Shown here: piece by piece, positions 49,672 to 59,120 of the stretch | Layout of the letters: every line of letters begins with the position of its first letter | How positions within the stretch are numbered: the first letter of the stretch is position 1 | Source of the DNA: Bartonella kosoyi | GTDB lineage: Bacteria; Pseudomonadota; Alphaproteobacteria; Rhizobiales; Rhizobiaceae | Length of the DNA stretch: 64,000 nucleotides | Assembly: GCF_003606325.2 (NCBI RefSeq) | Contig: NZ_CP031843.2 | Coordinates: 1,302,001-1,366,000, forward strand | Reading direction: 5' to 3' | Notes under the pieces: generated by a model | The model's input: only the letters and a program-made list of their open reading frames with translations | What the model was told of the DNA's origin: nothing | Databases searched by the model: none | Made by a program: the position numbers and the translations under genes

Positions 49672-50133
49672 ATGCCAACTTTTTCAACACATCGGCAAGT
49701 TGCCCATAGTGCTCGTGAGATGTTTGATCTTGTGTCAGATATTGAACGTTATCCTGAGTTTTTACCCATGTGTGAGGCTTTAAGAATACGTTCTCGCAAG
49801 GAATGTGAGGAAAAGACATTGCTTCTTGCAGATATGACCGTTGGCTATAAAGTTATTCGAGAAACTTTTACGACCCAAGTTTTTCTTCAGCCCCAAAAAG
49901 GTTTGATAGAGGTTAACTATATTGACGGTCCATTTCAATATCTTGAAAATCGTTGGATTTTTCATAATATTAAAAATACTCATGCATGTAATGTAGAATT
50001 TTTCATTGATTATGAATTTAAAAGTAAAATACTTGGACGTGTAATGGGCTCAATGTTTGATATTGCGTTTCGTAAATTTACCGATGCTTTTGAAAAGCGC
50101 GCTCATCAGATTTATGGTTCTGCAATAACATAA
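49672..50133 (+). CDS. Coq10/RatA-like SRPBCC protein
   Basis: A 153-residue START/SRPBCC-fold protein (polyketide cyclase-like; start THRQVAHSAREMFDLVSDIERYPEFLPMCEALRI). Its eukaryotic relatives bind coenzyme Q (Coq10), and the E. coli relative RatA was described as a toxin acting on ribosomes. In alphaproteobacteria it is usually next to lipA, as here. A ubiquinone-binding, respiratory role is the likelier reading from its place in a respiration-linked operon; the toxin name is not supported. ATG at 49672. Confidence 0.85.
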   Translation: MPTFSTHRQVAHSAREMFDLVSDIERYPEFLPMCEALRIRSRKECEEKTLLLADMTVGYKVIRETFTTQVFLQPQKGLIEVNYIDGPFQYLENRWIFHNIKNTHACNVEFFIDYEFKSKILGRVMGSMFDIAFRKFTDAFEKRAHQIYGSAIT

Positions 50134-50269
50134 TCTATTCTGTTATTTTTTAACAAGACACATTGTTTATAAAGGCGTAAAGATGAAAACCGATTTCCAT
50201 TTTTATGATTTCTTTCTTTTTTAGGGCACATCCTTTAAACAGAACATCACAATAGAATTAGAAAAGATG

Positions 50270-50470
50270 TTGATTTATAATGATAATCTAGCGTTATTGA
50301 TGTTGAATCAATTAAAACCAGTTTCTTGCACGTTACAAGTGGGGAGAGCCGTGTGGATAAAAAACTATTAAAGAAAGGAACGTTATGCCTTTTATGAACG
50401 GTCTCAAGTGCCTAGGGTTATCGTCATATTGAGAGCTGGCAAAGTGTGTGATGATGTCGGCTTGTGTTAC
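50270..50470 (+). repeat. dispersed intergenic repeat, copy D
   Basis: Best-preserved member: TGATAATCTAGCGTTATTGA, TTGAATCAATTAAAACCA, CTTGCACGTTACAAGTGGGG, AGAGCCGTGTGGAT, TTTATGAACGGTCTCAAGTG, CATATTGAGAGCTGGCAAAG and TGTGTGATGATGTCGGCTTG. It lacks the internal block of about 55 bp of copies A-C. Located in the 706-bp gap between the Coq10-like gene and pncC. Confidence 0.8.
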
Positions 50471-50659
50471 ATATTCATGGGCTTTGCTTTAAAGAAATAT
50501 CTCTCAGCACAAGTTATACCCATTTCACGGCAGCGCTTATAAATAGTATAAAACCCCTGTAAAAGTGTATAAAATCTATTGTGCACTCCATTGACACTTA
50601 TGAAGAAGTGAGTCTGCACTATAATTGGTTATCTCTTAGATGTTGCAACAGTTTTCCCT

Positions 50660-50745
50660 GCTTGTAACGTGCAAGAGACGAGAGGTTTTGTTTGATTCAA
50701 CATAAACAGGACAGGAGATAATCTTATGATATTTAGATCTTTCAT
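50660..50745 (-). repeat. dispersed repeat, partial copy D-prime
   Basis: Minus-orientation fragment. On the plus strand: TTGTAACGTGCAAGAGACG and GTTTTGTTTGATTCAACAT, the reverse complement of the 5' half of copy D. It forms an inverted pair with copy D about 190 bp away. The rest of the gap (50471-50659, 50746-50839) has no recognised feature. Confidence 0.65.
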
Positions 50746-50839
50746 TTCTAAGTTGGGAGATAATAAATTATTTTTTTCAAGATACTGATGATTATGGACT
50801 CCTCTGTGGAACAGAGAGTTTTGAAATTGATATGGGAAT

Positions 50840-51328
50840 TCAGTGAAGTCGTTCCAGAATCATTTGAAAAGCATTTTCAACAGTTGCATGGCGGATAGCC
50901 TTGCGATCAAGATGACCAAAGTGCATTTCTTTGTGCACGGGGGAGTGATTTTTGTAAGCAACGGCAAAATGCACAAGTCCTACAGGTTTGTTCAGACTTG
51001 CACCTCCTGGACCAGCAATTCCTGTTACAGAAACTGCAATGTCAGCTTGTGAATGTTTTAATCCGCCCTCAGCCATTGCAAGAGCAACTTCTTTTGAAAC
51101 GGCACCATAGGTTTTTATAAGTTCAGCACACACGCTAACAAGGCGCATTTTGGATTCATTGGAATAAACAACAAATCCACAATCGAGGACATCTGACGAT
51201 CCTGCAATATTTGTGAGGCTTGCAGCAATGAGTCCTCCTGTACAAGACTCGACAGTTGTTAACAATAAACTCTTTTGGCGACAGATATTAAGAACTTCAT
51301 GCGCTTGTTTTTCACAAAAATATGTCAT
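50840..51328 (-). CDS. pncC: CinA C-terminal family / nicotinamide-nucleotide amidase
   Basis: A 162-residue stand-alone CinA C-terminal domain. Such proteins hydrolyse NMN to nicotinate mononucleotide and recycle NAD. The signature TVESCTGGLIAASLTNIAGSSD (seen in two parts) and the SVTGIAGPGGAS motif are intact. ATG at 51328. Its first bases overlap the ispDF stop (ATGA), so it is translationally coupled to ispDF on the minus strand. Confidence 0.92.
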   Translation of the reverse strand: MTYFCEKQAHEVLNICRQKSLLLTTVESCTGGLIAASLTNIAGSSDVLDCGFVVYSNESKMRLVSVCAELIKTYGAVSKEVALAMAEGGLKHSQADIAVSVTGIAGPGGASLNKPVGLVHFAVAYKNHSPVHKEMHFGHLDRKAIRHATVENAFQMILERLH

Positions 51329-52521
51329 TTGGGAATTTCTCCTGGATAAAGAATACTCGCTGTTGCCAAAGCCGCAATGCCTTCGCCACGACCAATAAAT
51401 CCGAGCCTTTCATTTGTTGTTGCTTTGATAGAGATTCGGTCCGGTGTTATTGCAAGTATTGTCATAAGATTTTCTATCATAGCATGACGATAGGGACCAA
51501 TTTTAGGGTTTTCTGCGATAATTGTGATATCAACATTGGCAATACGCCCTCCTGCTTGTTTTAGAAGGCTAAGAGCATGACGGAGAAAAATTTCTGATGA
51601 GACATTTTTCCATTGGGGATCAGAAGGAGGAAAATGTGTACCGATATCTCCTGCACCTCTGGTTGCAAGAAGAGCGTCTGTTAATGCATGAAGAGCGACA
51701 TCCGCATCAGAGTGTCCATTTAATTTTTTATGAAAAGGGATTCTTATACCACATAATATAAGAAAATCCCCTTCTTCGAAAGAATGAACATCATAACCAT
51801 TGCCAACACGGATATCAGGGAACATTTGCATTTTTTTCTGGAGATATAAATGGGCGGTATCAAAATCTTTGTGCCATGTGATTTTTATATTATGAGGATC
51901 ACCTGGAATGGTGCGCATAGGGAGACCAAACCATTCGGCAATTGCACAATCATCAGTGAAATCTTCTTTACAAACTCTTTTTGCTTGTTTATGGGCCGCT
52001 AAGATAGGTTCAAAGGGAAAACACTGTGGCGTTTGTGCACTATAAAGATGGGTACGGGGAATTGTTTCTAAAACATACTGATGATTGACGCGTTTAAGGG
52101 TATCAGAGATGGGCAGAACAGGAAGAACGCCTTCTTGAGGTGTGAGAGTGTTATGAATATTATCAAGGAGCTCATTTTCGATAAAGGGACGTGCACCATC
52201 ATGAATATGCACATATTGGGGATTGAATTTTTTAAGTGCCTGAAGCCCATGTAAGGTAGAGATTTGACGCGTACTGCCTCCTTCAACGATAATAAAGCGC
52301 TCTTTAAATTCGGCGAGTGCTTGTTCACAGATTTGACGATCTTCTGGATGAATAACAAGGATAATTGTTGTGATAGCGGGATGCTGCAAAAAACGGCACA
52401 CGGTATGATAAATAATCGGCTTTTTTCCTAGAAGCCGATATTGTTTTGGAATTTTATGAGGAGATCCTGCTCTTTCACCACGTCCAGCGGCTAATATGAT
52501 TGCTGCAATAGAAATACTCAA
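51325..52521 (-). CDS. ispDF: bifunctional IspD/IspF
   Basis: Fused enzyme for two MEP isoprenoid steps. The N-terminal IspD (about residues 1-225; LAAGRGERAG, KQYRLLGKKP) makes CDP-methylerythritol. The C-terminal IspF (about 235-398; GNGYDVHSFEEGD, HSDADVALHALTDAL) makes the cyclodiphosphate. The fusion is common in alphaproteobacteria. The only start I can place is TTG at 52521, with AAGGAG almost adjacent, an unusual spacing; an ATT a few codons later would be better spaced. The start is therefore uncertain. Operon with pncC. Confidence 0.95.
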   Translation of the reverse strand: MSISIAAIILAAGRGERAGSPHKIPKQYRLLGKKPIIYHTVCRFLQHPAITTIILVIHPEDRQICEQALAEFKERFIIVEGGSTRQISTLHGLQALKKFNPQYVHIHDGARPFIENELLDNIHNTLTPQEGVLPVLPISDTLKRVNHQYVLETIPRTHLYSAQTPQCFPFEPILAAHKQAKRVCKEDFTDDCAIAEWFGLPMRTIPGDPHNIKITWHKDFDTAHLYLQKKMQMFPDIRVGNGYDVHSFEEGDFLILCGIRIPFHKKLNGHSDADVALHALTDALLATRGAGDIGTHFPPSDPQWKNVSSEIFLRHALSLLKQAGGRIANVDITIIAENPKIGPYRHAMIENLMTILAITPDRISIKATTNERLGFIGRGEGIAALATASILYPGEIPK

Positions 52522-52544
52522 TCTCCTTATTTTATAACTTTAGT

Positions 52545-52979
52545 TTATTGTTTATTAACTTTAAAATGATTGTGAAAGGACGGTCGTTGTAGATCAGCGA
52601 GGGATATCACGGATAACACCTCAAAAAAAGCACTTAATGCTTTTTGAAGTGCGATATTTAAACTACAAAAATCGATCAATGGGCAAGTAGGTTCTGCATT
52701 ATCGAAACATTCTGCGAGAGAAAAGTTATCTTCTGTTACTTTCAAAACATCAGCAACAGAAATCTCTGTTGCCGGTTTAGCCAATTTAACACCACCATTG
52801 CGTCCACGCACTGTTTGTATAAAGCCTGCTTGAACAAGCGGTTGAAGGATTTTAAATAAAAAAAGCTCTGAAACAGCATACGCTTTAGCAATTTCTGAAA
52901 CACGACTGAGTGATCCCTGATTATCTGCGCAATACATGAGCATTCGAAGAGCATAATTTGTTTGTTTTGTTAATCGCAT
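52545..52979 (-). CDS. rirA: Rrf2-family iron regulator RirA
   Basis: An Fe-S cluster-binding repressor that shuts iron-uptake genes when iron is plentiful in Rhizobiales. The 144-residue product has the Rrf2 winged-helix N-terminus (MRLTKQTNYALRMLMYCAD) and the recognition segment SELFLFKILQPLVQAGF followed by VRGRNGGVKL. Three Cys (AECFDNAEPTCPLIDFC) that ligate the cluster come next. This pattern fits RirA better than IscR or NsrR. ATG at 52979, GGAAATGC upstream. It diverges from ntrY. RirA-bound operators could not be located by eye. Confidence 0.9.
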   Translation of the reverse strand: MRLTKQTNYALRMLMYCADNQGSLSRVSEIAKAYAVSELFLFKILQPLVQAGFIQTVRGRNGGVKLAKPATEISVADVLKVTEDNFSLAECFDNAEPTCPLIDFCSLNIALQKALSAFFEVLSVISLADLQRPSFHNHFKVNKQ

Positions 52980-53144
52980 CGCATTTCCTTTGTAAAGTAT
53001 CGTCGAGCGCAGTTTATTTTAAAGATATTTTGCGAAATGAAGAAGTCCTTTATTTATTTGCTCTATTTTAAATGGAGTATTATTATTGTCAATTTTTGTC
53101 ACAAAAGGTTATATGAGAATAATGGGATAAGGATCTGTAAGCTT

Positions 53145-55412
53145 ATGATGAATGCAACATCTGTGATGAAGCCTCAAGATAGTGATAAAAATACTTATAA
53201 CGATGAGTTATATCGTTTAAGTAAGGTATATATCTTTTTAGGGATTGCAATTATTGTATTAGCTTTACTTACAGCTTCTGTTTCGTTTATTATTCTTATT
53301 GGATTAACCCCTGTTGTTCCTAGTAGAACAGTAACCCTTATTCTTATAGGGATTAATAGTTTTTGGGTTTTAGGGCTTGTTGTCATCGTTTTTTATGAGA
53401 TGATCCCCATCATCCGTGCTTGGCGTTCAAGGCGTGCTGGCTCGCGTCTTCATGTGCGCCTTATTTCATTGTTTGCACTTGTTGCAACCATGCCAGCTGT
53501 TGCTGTCGCTCTTGTATCGGGTCCAGCACTCAATTTAGGACTTGACCGATGGTTTGATACAACAACGCGGCAAATTGTAGGTTCTTCTATTGATTTAGCA
53601 AATGCTTATGCAGATGAAATGCTTCAAAATTTAAAAAATTTATCCTACGCTATGGCATTTGCGCTTGATAACAAAAAACTTTTAGAACGTAATCCAGCTG
53701 AATATCGGATGCAATTGACGCGTCATGCTCTAGGACGCAATTTGCGTGGTGCATTTTTGTTAAGTTCTAGCGGAACTATTTTTGTATCGAGCGCTCTTGG
53801 TGATGAGGATAAACTCCCAATTCCTCCGTCCAATCTTATTGAACGTGCAACCAGTGCGCGGCCTTTTTCTTTTCAACCAGGCATTCATGATTATTTTGGT
53901 ATTATTTTAAAATTTAACAATATTCCAAACACATTTTTATATTTGGTGCGTGACGTTGATAAAGGCGTTTTATCGGCTTTGCGTTTGACAGAAGTTAATA
54001 CAGATCGTTATCGTGATTTAAATGAAAATCGCCTACTCACACAAATTGCATTTGGTATGCTTTATTTATGTCTTTTTTTTAGTTTATTCTTATCCGCTAT
54101 TTGGGCAGCTATTGCGGTTGCTGATCGCTTAGTTCGTCCTATTCGTCTTCTCATTAGTGCTGCTGATGATGTTGCTTCTGGAAATATGGAAATTTTTGTG
54201 CCAGTACGAGCAAAAGATGGAGATATTGGGCAATTATCCAAAACTTTTAATTACATGGTCAGTGAATTGAAAAGTCGGCGCAATGAGTTGATTGCAGTGC
54301 GTGATCAAATTGATGAGAGGCGGCGTTTTTCTGAAGCTGTGTTATCGGGTGTAACAGCGGGAGTAGCAGGTATCGATGATAAGGGTGATATTACCATTAT
54401 CAATCGGTCTATTGAAACGATGTTTGATATTCGTTCTGAACAGGTTGTTGGACAAAGTCTTTTATCTTTAAGTGCTGAAATTTGGCAGGTTTTTCAGTTT
54501 GCACGTTCATTGGGGCGTAAAAATCACCGTGAGCAAGTCACTTTAAACGTTGCAGGAAAAGAGCGCGTCTGTAATGTCCAAGTTACGATGGAAGAGGATG
54601 ATGGGCAGGGACAATCTTGGGTTCTCACAATTGATGATATTACAGACCTGGTTGCAGCGCAACGTACAGCTGCATGGGCGGATATTGCACGGCGTATTGC
54701 ACACGAAATTAAAAATCCCCTCACACCTATTCAATTATCTGCTGAACGTATTCGTAAACGTTATAACAAAGTTATAACACAAGATAGAGAGGTCTTTGAG
54801 CGGTGTATTGAAACAATTATTCGCCAAGTTGGAGATATTGGGCGTATGGTTGATGAGTTTTCTTCTTTTGCACGTATGCCCAAACCACAAATGCATGTCT
54901 TAGATATACGTGAATTGCTGCGTGAAGCATGTTTCTTGATAGAAGTGACGCGACATGATATTCAATTTGAGCAAGACTTAGGAAATCTCCCCCTTATGGG
55001 TGCATTTGATAATCGTCTTATTGTCCAGGCTTTTTGCAACGTTATCAAAAATGCGAGCGAATCCATTGATTCGGTTATGCGAGAGGAAAATATTCACGGT
55101 CATATTCTTGTCCGTTCTTACCGGCAAGAAGAATGGGTGGTTGTGGATGTTGTTGATAACGGGAAAGGACTTCCTAAAGAGCAAAGACAAAAGTTATTAG
55201 AACCCTATATAACAACACGGGAGAAAGGAACAGGACTAGGCCTAGCCATTGTGCGCAAAGTTGTTGAAGATCACGGAGGCTCCATGGAGCTCCATGATGC
55301 ACCGGAGAGTTTTTATGAAGGTCGTGGTGCGATGATCCGTTTGATATTTCCCTCAGATGGGGGAAAAGAGGGTAGTATTATACAAGCCATAAATCATAAG
55401 ATAGGGGAATAG
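53145..55412 (+). CDS. ntrY: nitrogen-regulation sensor histidine kinase NtrY
   Basis: Membrane sensor kinase partnering NtrX. From the chosen ATG at 53145 (AAGGAT upstream) it is about 755 residues. It has several N-terminal helices (about residues 20-100), a periplasmic-type region, another helix pair (about 290-325) and HAMP (about 325-380; LVRPIRLLISAADDVASGN). PAS (about 390-490) and HisKA follow, with His520 in ARRIAHEIKNPLTPIQL, then HATPase with NVIKNASESI, DNGKGLP and TGLGLAIV. The frame extends upstream to an ATG at 53037 (36 more residues); which start is used is open. In related genomes dusB-ntrB-ntrC precede it; here rirA does. Confidence 0.93.
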   Translation: MMNATSVMKPQDSDKNTYNDELYRLSKVYIFLGIAIIVLALLTASVSFIILIGLTPVVPSRTVTLILIGINSFWVLGLVVIVFYEMIPIIRAWRSRRAGSRLHVRLISLFALVATMPAVAVALVSGPALNLGLDRWFDTTTRQIVGSSIDLANAYADEMLQNLKNLSYAMAFALDNKKLLERNPAEYRMQLTRHALGRNLRGAFLLSSSGTIFVSSALGDEDKLPIPPSNLIERATSARPFSFQPGIHDYFGIILKFNNIPNTFLYLVRDVDKGVLSALRLTEVNTDRYRDLNENRLLTQIAFGMLYLCLFFSLFLSAIWAAIAVADRLVRPIRLLISAADDVASGNMEIFVPVRAKDGDIGQLSKTFNYMVSELKSRRNELIAVRDQIDERRRFSEAVLSGVTAGVAGIDDKGDITIINRSIETMFDIRSEQVVGQSLLSLSAEIWQVFQFARSLGRKNHREQVTLNVAGKERVCNVQVTMEEDDGQGQSWVLTIDDITDLVAAQRTAAWADIARRIAHEIKNPLTPIQLSAERIRKRYNKVITQDREVFERCIETIIRQVGDIGRMVDEFSSFARMPKPQMHVLDIRELLREACFLIEVTRHDIQFEQDLGNLPLMGAFDNRLIVQAFCNVIKNASESIDSVMREENIHGHILVRSYRQEEWVVVDVVDNGKGLPKEQRQKLLEPYITTREKGTGLGLAIVRKVVEDHGGSMELHDAPESFYEGRGAMIRLIFPSDGGKEGSIIQAINHKIGE

Positions 55413-55413
55413 T

Positions 55414-56772
55414 ATGGTATCAGATATCTTGATTGTTGATGATGAAGCAGATATTCGTGAGCTTGTTGCTGGTATTTTAGATGATGAAGGTTATGAAACG
55501 CGTATTGCTTGTAACTCTGATGAAGCCTTAGCGCAAATTAGTGAGCGTATTCCAAAGCTCATTTTTTTAGATATTTGGTTACAGGGGAGTCGCCTCGATG
55601 GTTTAGCACTGCTTGATGAAATTAAAACACAATATCCAGCTCTTCCGGTGGTGATGATCTCTGGTCATGGTAATATTGAGACTGCTGTTTCAGCTATAAA
55701 GCGTGGGGCCTATGATTTCATTGAAAAACCTTTTAAAGCTGATAGACTTGTATTGGTTGCAGAAAGAACACTTGAAAACTCAAATTTAAAACGTGAGCTT
55801 TCAGAGTTGCGAAAACGTTCAAATGAGACATTGGAGCTGCTGGGAAAATCAACCGTTATAAGAAATTTGCGTCACATCATAGAAAAAGTCGCGCCAACCA
55901 ATAGTCGCATCATGATAACAGGTCCTTCAGGGGCTGGAAAAGAGACTGTTGCACGAACTATTCATGCGCTCTCAACACGTTCGAATGGGCCCTTTGTTAC
56001 AATAAATGCAGCAACGATTACACCGGAAAGAATGGAAATAGAGTTGTTTGGCAGCGAAATGGAGGGAAGAGAGCGCAAGATCGGTGCTTTAGAGGAAGCC
56101 CATGGTGGAATACTCTATCTTGATGAAATTGCTGATATGCCGCGTGAAACTCAAGGTAAGATTCTGCGGGTGTTAACGGGGCAGGCATTTGAGAGAGTTG
56201 GTGGTACAAAACGTGTTAAGGTGGATGTTCGTATCATTTCTTCAACAGCGCAAAATCTTGAAAATCTCATTTCTGACGGGCGCTTTAGAGAAGATCTTTT
56301 CCACCGCCTTTCTGTTGTTCCTATCACTGTTCCGCCTCTTTCAGCCCGTCGTGAAGATATTCCAGAACTTGTGCATTATTTTGTAAAAACAATATCACAG
56401 CAGGTTGGAATTAAGCCACGTGAAATCAGTGATGATGTGATCGCTATTTTGCAAACACATGCTTGGCCAGGTAATGTACGGCAATTACGCAATAATATTG
56501 AGCGTCTTCTTATTCTTGTGCGGGATGGTGATGGTCCTATAACAGCGGATTTTCTTCCTAGTGAAGTGAGTGATCCTTTGCCACGTCTTCAAATGGATTC
56601 GGATGAAAGTATAATGGATTTACCATTGCGTGAAGCACGAGAATTGTTTGAAAAGAGATATTTAGTAGCGCAGATTGGGCGTTTGGGTGGAAACATATCG
56701 CGTACCGCTGAATTTATAGGTATGGAGCGTTCAGCTTTACACCGTAAGCTAAAAGCACTTGGAGTTTCTTAA
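55414..56772 (+). CDS. ntrX: response regulator NtrX
   Basis: Response regulator with receiver domain (Asp53 phosphorylation site in KLIFLDIWL; Lys about 103), central AAA+ domain (about 150-380; Walker A GPSGAGKET, Walker B GGILYLDEIADM) and C-terminal Fis-type helix-turn-helix (about 410-452; NISRTAEFIGMERSALHRKL). The GAFTGA loop that contacts sigma-54 is absent (SEMEGRERKIGALEEAHGG in its place), as in other NtrX proteins. So it probably works as a conventional regulator and not as a sigma-54 activator. One base after ntrY's stop, coupled. Confidence 0.94.
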   Translation: MVSDILIVDDEADIRELVAGILDDEGYETRIACNSDEALAQISERIPKLIFLDIWLQGSRLDGLALLDEIKTQYPALPVVMISGHGNIETAVSAIKRGAYDFIEKPFKADRLVLVAERTLENSNLKRELSELRKRSNETLELLGKSTVIRNLRHIIEKVAPTNSRIMITGPSGAGKETVARTIHALSTRSNGPFVTINAATITPERMEIELFGSEMEGRERKIGALEEAHGGILYLDEIADMPRETQGKILRVLTGQAFERVGGTKRVKVDVRIISSTAQNLENLISDGRFREDLFHRLSVVPITVPPLSARREDIPELVHYFVKTISQQVGIKPREISDDVIAILQTHAWPGNVRQLRNNIERLLILVRDGDGPITADFLPSEVSDPLPRLQMDSDESIMDLPLREARELFEKRYLVAQIGRLGGNISRTAEFIGMERSALHRKLKALGVS

Positions 56773-56776
56773 AACA

Positions 56777-58153
56777 ATGCGTGTTATTATTTGCGGTGCA
56801 GGACAGGTTGGTTATGGAATAGCAGAGCGTCTTGCTGCTGAAAATCACGATGTTACTGTTATTGATATTGAAACCAGGTTAATTGAAAAAATTCGCGATA
56901 CATTGGATGTGAGAGGTTTTGTTGGTCACGGTTCTCGTCCTGAAGTTCTTTTGGCTGCAGATGCAGACAAAGCTGATATGTTGATTGCTGTCACTTTGTT
57001 TGATGAAGTGAATATGGTCGCTTGTCAGGTCGCTCATTCATTATTTGATGTTCCCACAAAAATTGCTCGTATTCGCTCACAATCCTATTTAGAACCCCGC
57101 TATAAGACACTTTTTTCCAGAGAGAATATTCCCATTGATGTGGTTATTTCGCCAGAAGTTGAAGTTGGGGAAATGGTTTTACGTCGTATTGCTCTGCCTG
57201 GTGCAATAGATGTTCTTTATTTTTGTAATGATGATATTGTTGCGCTCGCTTTGGAGTGTATGGAAGATTGTCCCGTTATTAATACACCTTTGCGTCAATT
57301 AACAGAGCTTTTTCCAGATCTTCACACGACGGTGACCGCTATTAAACGTGGCTCGGAATTATTAATTGCACATTCAGAAACGCAATTACGCGTTGGTGAT
57401 ATAACCTATCTTGTTGTTGCTCGTGAGCAGATGCGTCGTGCTGTTGGGCTTTTTGGTCATAAAGAACAAGACGCCCACCGCATGATTATTGCAGGAGGCG
57501 GGCACATTGGCCTTTATGTTGCTCAGGCGATTGAAAAGCGTCTCCATAAATTAAAATTAAAGATTATAGAATCGCAAAGAGAAAGAGCTCTCACAATTGC
57601 TGATCAGCTTGAAAAAACAACTGTTTTATATGGTAACGTATTAGATCCAGTCATTCTTCAAGATGCGGGAATTGATCAGGCCGATTTAATGATTACATTG
57701 ACCAATCAGGATCAGGTTAATCTCTTAAGTGCTATCATTGCGAAAAGATTGGGCTGTAAAGCTAATATGGTGTTGATTAATAATGTTGCTTATCAAGAGT
57801 TTAGCCGCGCCGTTGGTGTGGATGCCTATCTTAATCCCCATAGCGTTACAATATCGAAAATTTTGCAACAAATGCGCCGTGGGCGTATTCGTTCTGTTCA
57901 TTCAGTTTTTAATGGTCGAGCAGAAATTATTGAAGCTGAAGTGATGCAAACATCTTCATTGGTTGGTAAATCATTATCAGAGCTTAATTTATCAGATGGT
58001 TTGAGAATTGGAGCAATTTATCGTAATAAGACAATTATACAGCTCTCAGCAGAGACGCGTATTTTGTCTGGTGATAGAATAGTGATTTTTGCTCTTGCTG
58101 ATAGAGTTCGTGATGTTGAACAACTTTTTCGTGTAAGTTTGGAATATTTTTGA
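56777..58153 (+). CDS. trkA: Trk potassium transporter regulator TrkA
   Basis: Cytoplasmic NAD-binding subunit that gates TrkH/TrkG potassium channels. The 458-residue product has two RCK modules with Rossmann GxGxxG motifs (ICGAGQVGYGIAERLAAE and IAGGGHIGLYVAQAI) plus two RCK-C domains. The length equals the E. coli protein. I chose the ATG at 56777, just past the ntrX stop; the frame starts with a TTG at 56759 inside ntrX. In related genomes hfq and hflX follow; here a glycosyltransferase does. Confidence 0.96.
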   Translation: MRVIICGAGQVGYGIAERLAAENHDVTVIDIETRLIEKIRDTLDVRGFVGHGSRPEVLLAADADKADMLIAVTLFDEVNMVACQVAHSLFDVPTKIARIRSQSYLEPRYKTLFSRENIPIDVVISPEVEVGEMVLRRIALPGAIDVLYFCNDDIVALALECMEDCPVINTPLRQLTELFPDLHTTVTAIKRGSELLIAHSETQLRVGDITYLVVAREQMRRAVGLFGHKEQDAHRMIIAGGGHIGLYVAQAIEKRLHKLKLKIIESQRERALTIADQLEKTTVLYGNVLDPVILQDAGIDQADLMITLTNQDQVNLLSAIIAKRLGCKANMVLINNVAYQEFSRAVGVDAYLNPHSVTISKILQQMRRGRIRSVHSVFNGRAEIIEAEVMQTSSLVGKSLSELNLSDGLRIGAIYRNKTIIQLSAETRILSGDRIVIFALADRVRDVEQLFRVSLEYF

Positions 58154-58163
58154 TATATTATTG

Positions 58164-58973
58164 ATGGATATTTGTACTTTTTGGTATAGTGGACAGTTAA
58201 GATTGGTGGATAGGCTTTGTTTGTCCTCAATGGTCAAAACTGGACAGCGCGTTAAGCTTTTTAGTTATGATAAAGAAATAGATAATCTCCCTGCTGGTGT
58301 TGAGTTGCATAAAGCCGAATCAATTTTACCACGTTCAGCAATTTATCGCCTTGACCCCCATTTTTCTGATGATAGACCAGGATGTACAATTGTTCAGTTC
58401 TCGGATTTTTTTCGTGTTATGCTGATGAAATATCAACAAGGTGTGTGGTTAGATACAGATGTTTATCTCGTTAGACAGTTTTATCCAGATGCGAATAAGG
58501 TTTGGTTGGCAAGAGAAAATAAGAGAAGAGTAGGCGTTTCTGCCCTTTATTTTCCCCCAGATAACCCTATTATAAAAGCGTTTGAAGACTATTGGGCAGG
58601 CACAGAAATGATTCCTCATTGGCTTGGGGTTAAGCGTCGTGTTTGGAGACCATTCTGGTTAAAGAGAAAAAAAATTCCAATTTTACCGGGGAATCTTGGT
58701 GTTACAATATTTGGCAATGACGGTATTTCACGGTTAGCAAAAAAATATGGTTTTTTTCACGAGGCAAAAGAAAAGGAAACTTTTTATTATTGGACTGGGC
58801 GAAAAACTGAGCACATCTTTGAACCAGCTTTTGGCGTAAGACCGCTTACAGATTCACGCTTGATAGGATTTCATATTCACAGAAAGACTAAGACCACGCA
58901 AAGACCTCAGGAAGGAAGTTTTTATCATTGGGCAGTTTCCCGCATTCCTGAAGCTCATGATTTGTTTAGGTAG
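58164..58973 (+). CDS. glycosyltransferase, DXD (sugar-binding) family
   Basis: A 269-residue protein of the family with a DXD sugar-binding region (Gly_transf_sug-like). Visible features: FWYSGQLRLVDRLCLSSM, CTIVQFSDFFRVMLMKYQQG and GVWLDTDVYLVRQF, with TDV as the metal/nucleotide-sugar motif. Such enzymes add sugars to lipooligosaccharide or a surface glycan; the actual acceptor is unknown. Cytoplasmic, no signal peptide. ATG at 58164 (preceded by an in-frame TTG). Eleven bases after trkA, in a position usually held by hfq in related genomes. Confidence 0.75.
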   Translation: MDICTFWYSGQLRLVDRLCLSSMVKTGQRVKLFSYDKEIDNLPAGVELHKAESILPRSAIYRLDPHFSDDRPGCTIVQFSDFFRVMLMKYQQGVWLDTDVYLVRQFYPDANKVWLARENKRRVGVSALYFPPDNPIIKAFEDYWAGTEMIPHWLGVKRRVWRPFWLKRKKIPILPGNLGVTIFGNDGISRLAKKYGFFHEAKEKETFYYWTGRKTEHIFEPAFGVRPLTDSRLIGFHIHRKTKTTQRPQEGSFYHWAVSRIPEAHDLFR

Positions 58974-59035
58974 AGTTATTATCGCTATTTTAACCATTGG
59001 GATTTTAATCTATCCTAAAGGGCTCTTGATTGTCG

Positions 59036-59065
59036 CTTGCACAAGAGAGTAATATTAGCCTATGG
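59036..59065 (+). promoter_or_regulatory. possible heat-shock (RpoH-type) promoter for clpP
   Basis: CTTGC (59036-59040) and CCTATGG (59059-59065) separated by 18 bases, similar to alphaproteobacterial RpoH elements (CTTG...CCTAT). It lies about 55 bases upstream of the clpP ATG. Match judged by eye. Confidence 0.35.
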
Positions 59066-59120
59066 ATAAAAATATTGAATGTGTAAAAAGCGATTGTTAT
59101 ATGACAAGGAAAGTAAAAAT

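Noticed and set aside
49672..50133. Toxin RatA of a toxin-antitoxin pair
   Set aside because: No partner antitoxin gene and the lipA-linked context fits the Coq10-like respiratory relative better.
50134..50839. Insertion sequence between the Coq10-like gene and pncC
   Set aside because: Inverted pair D/D-prime is present but there is no transposase and no clear terminal repeats with target duplication.
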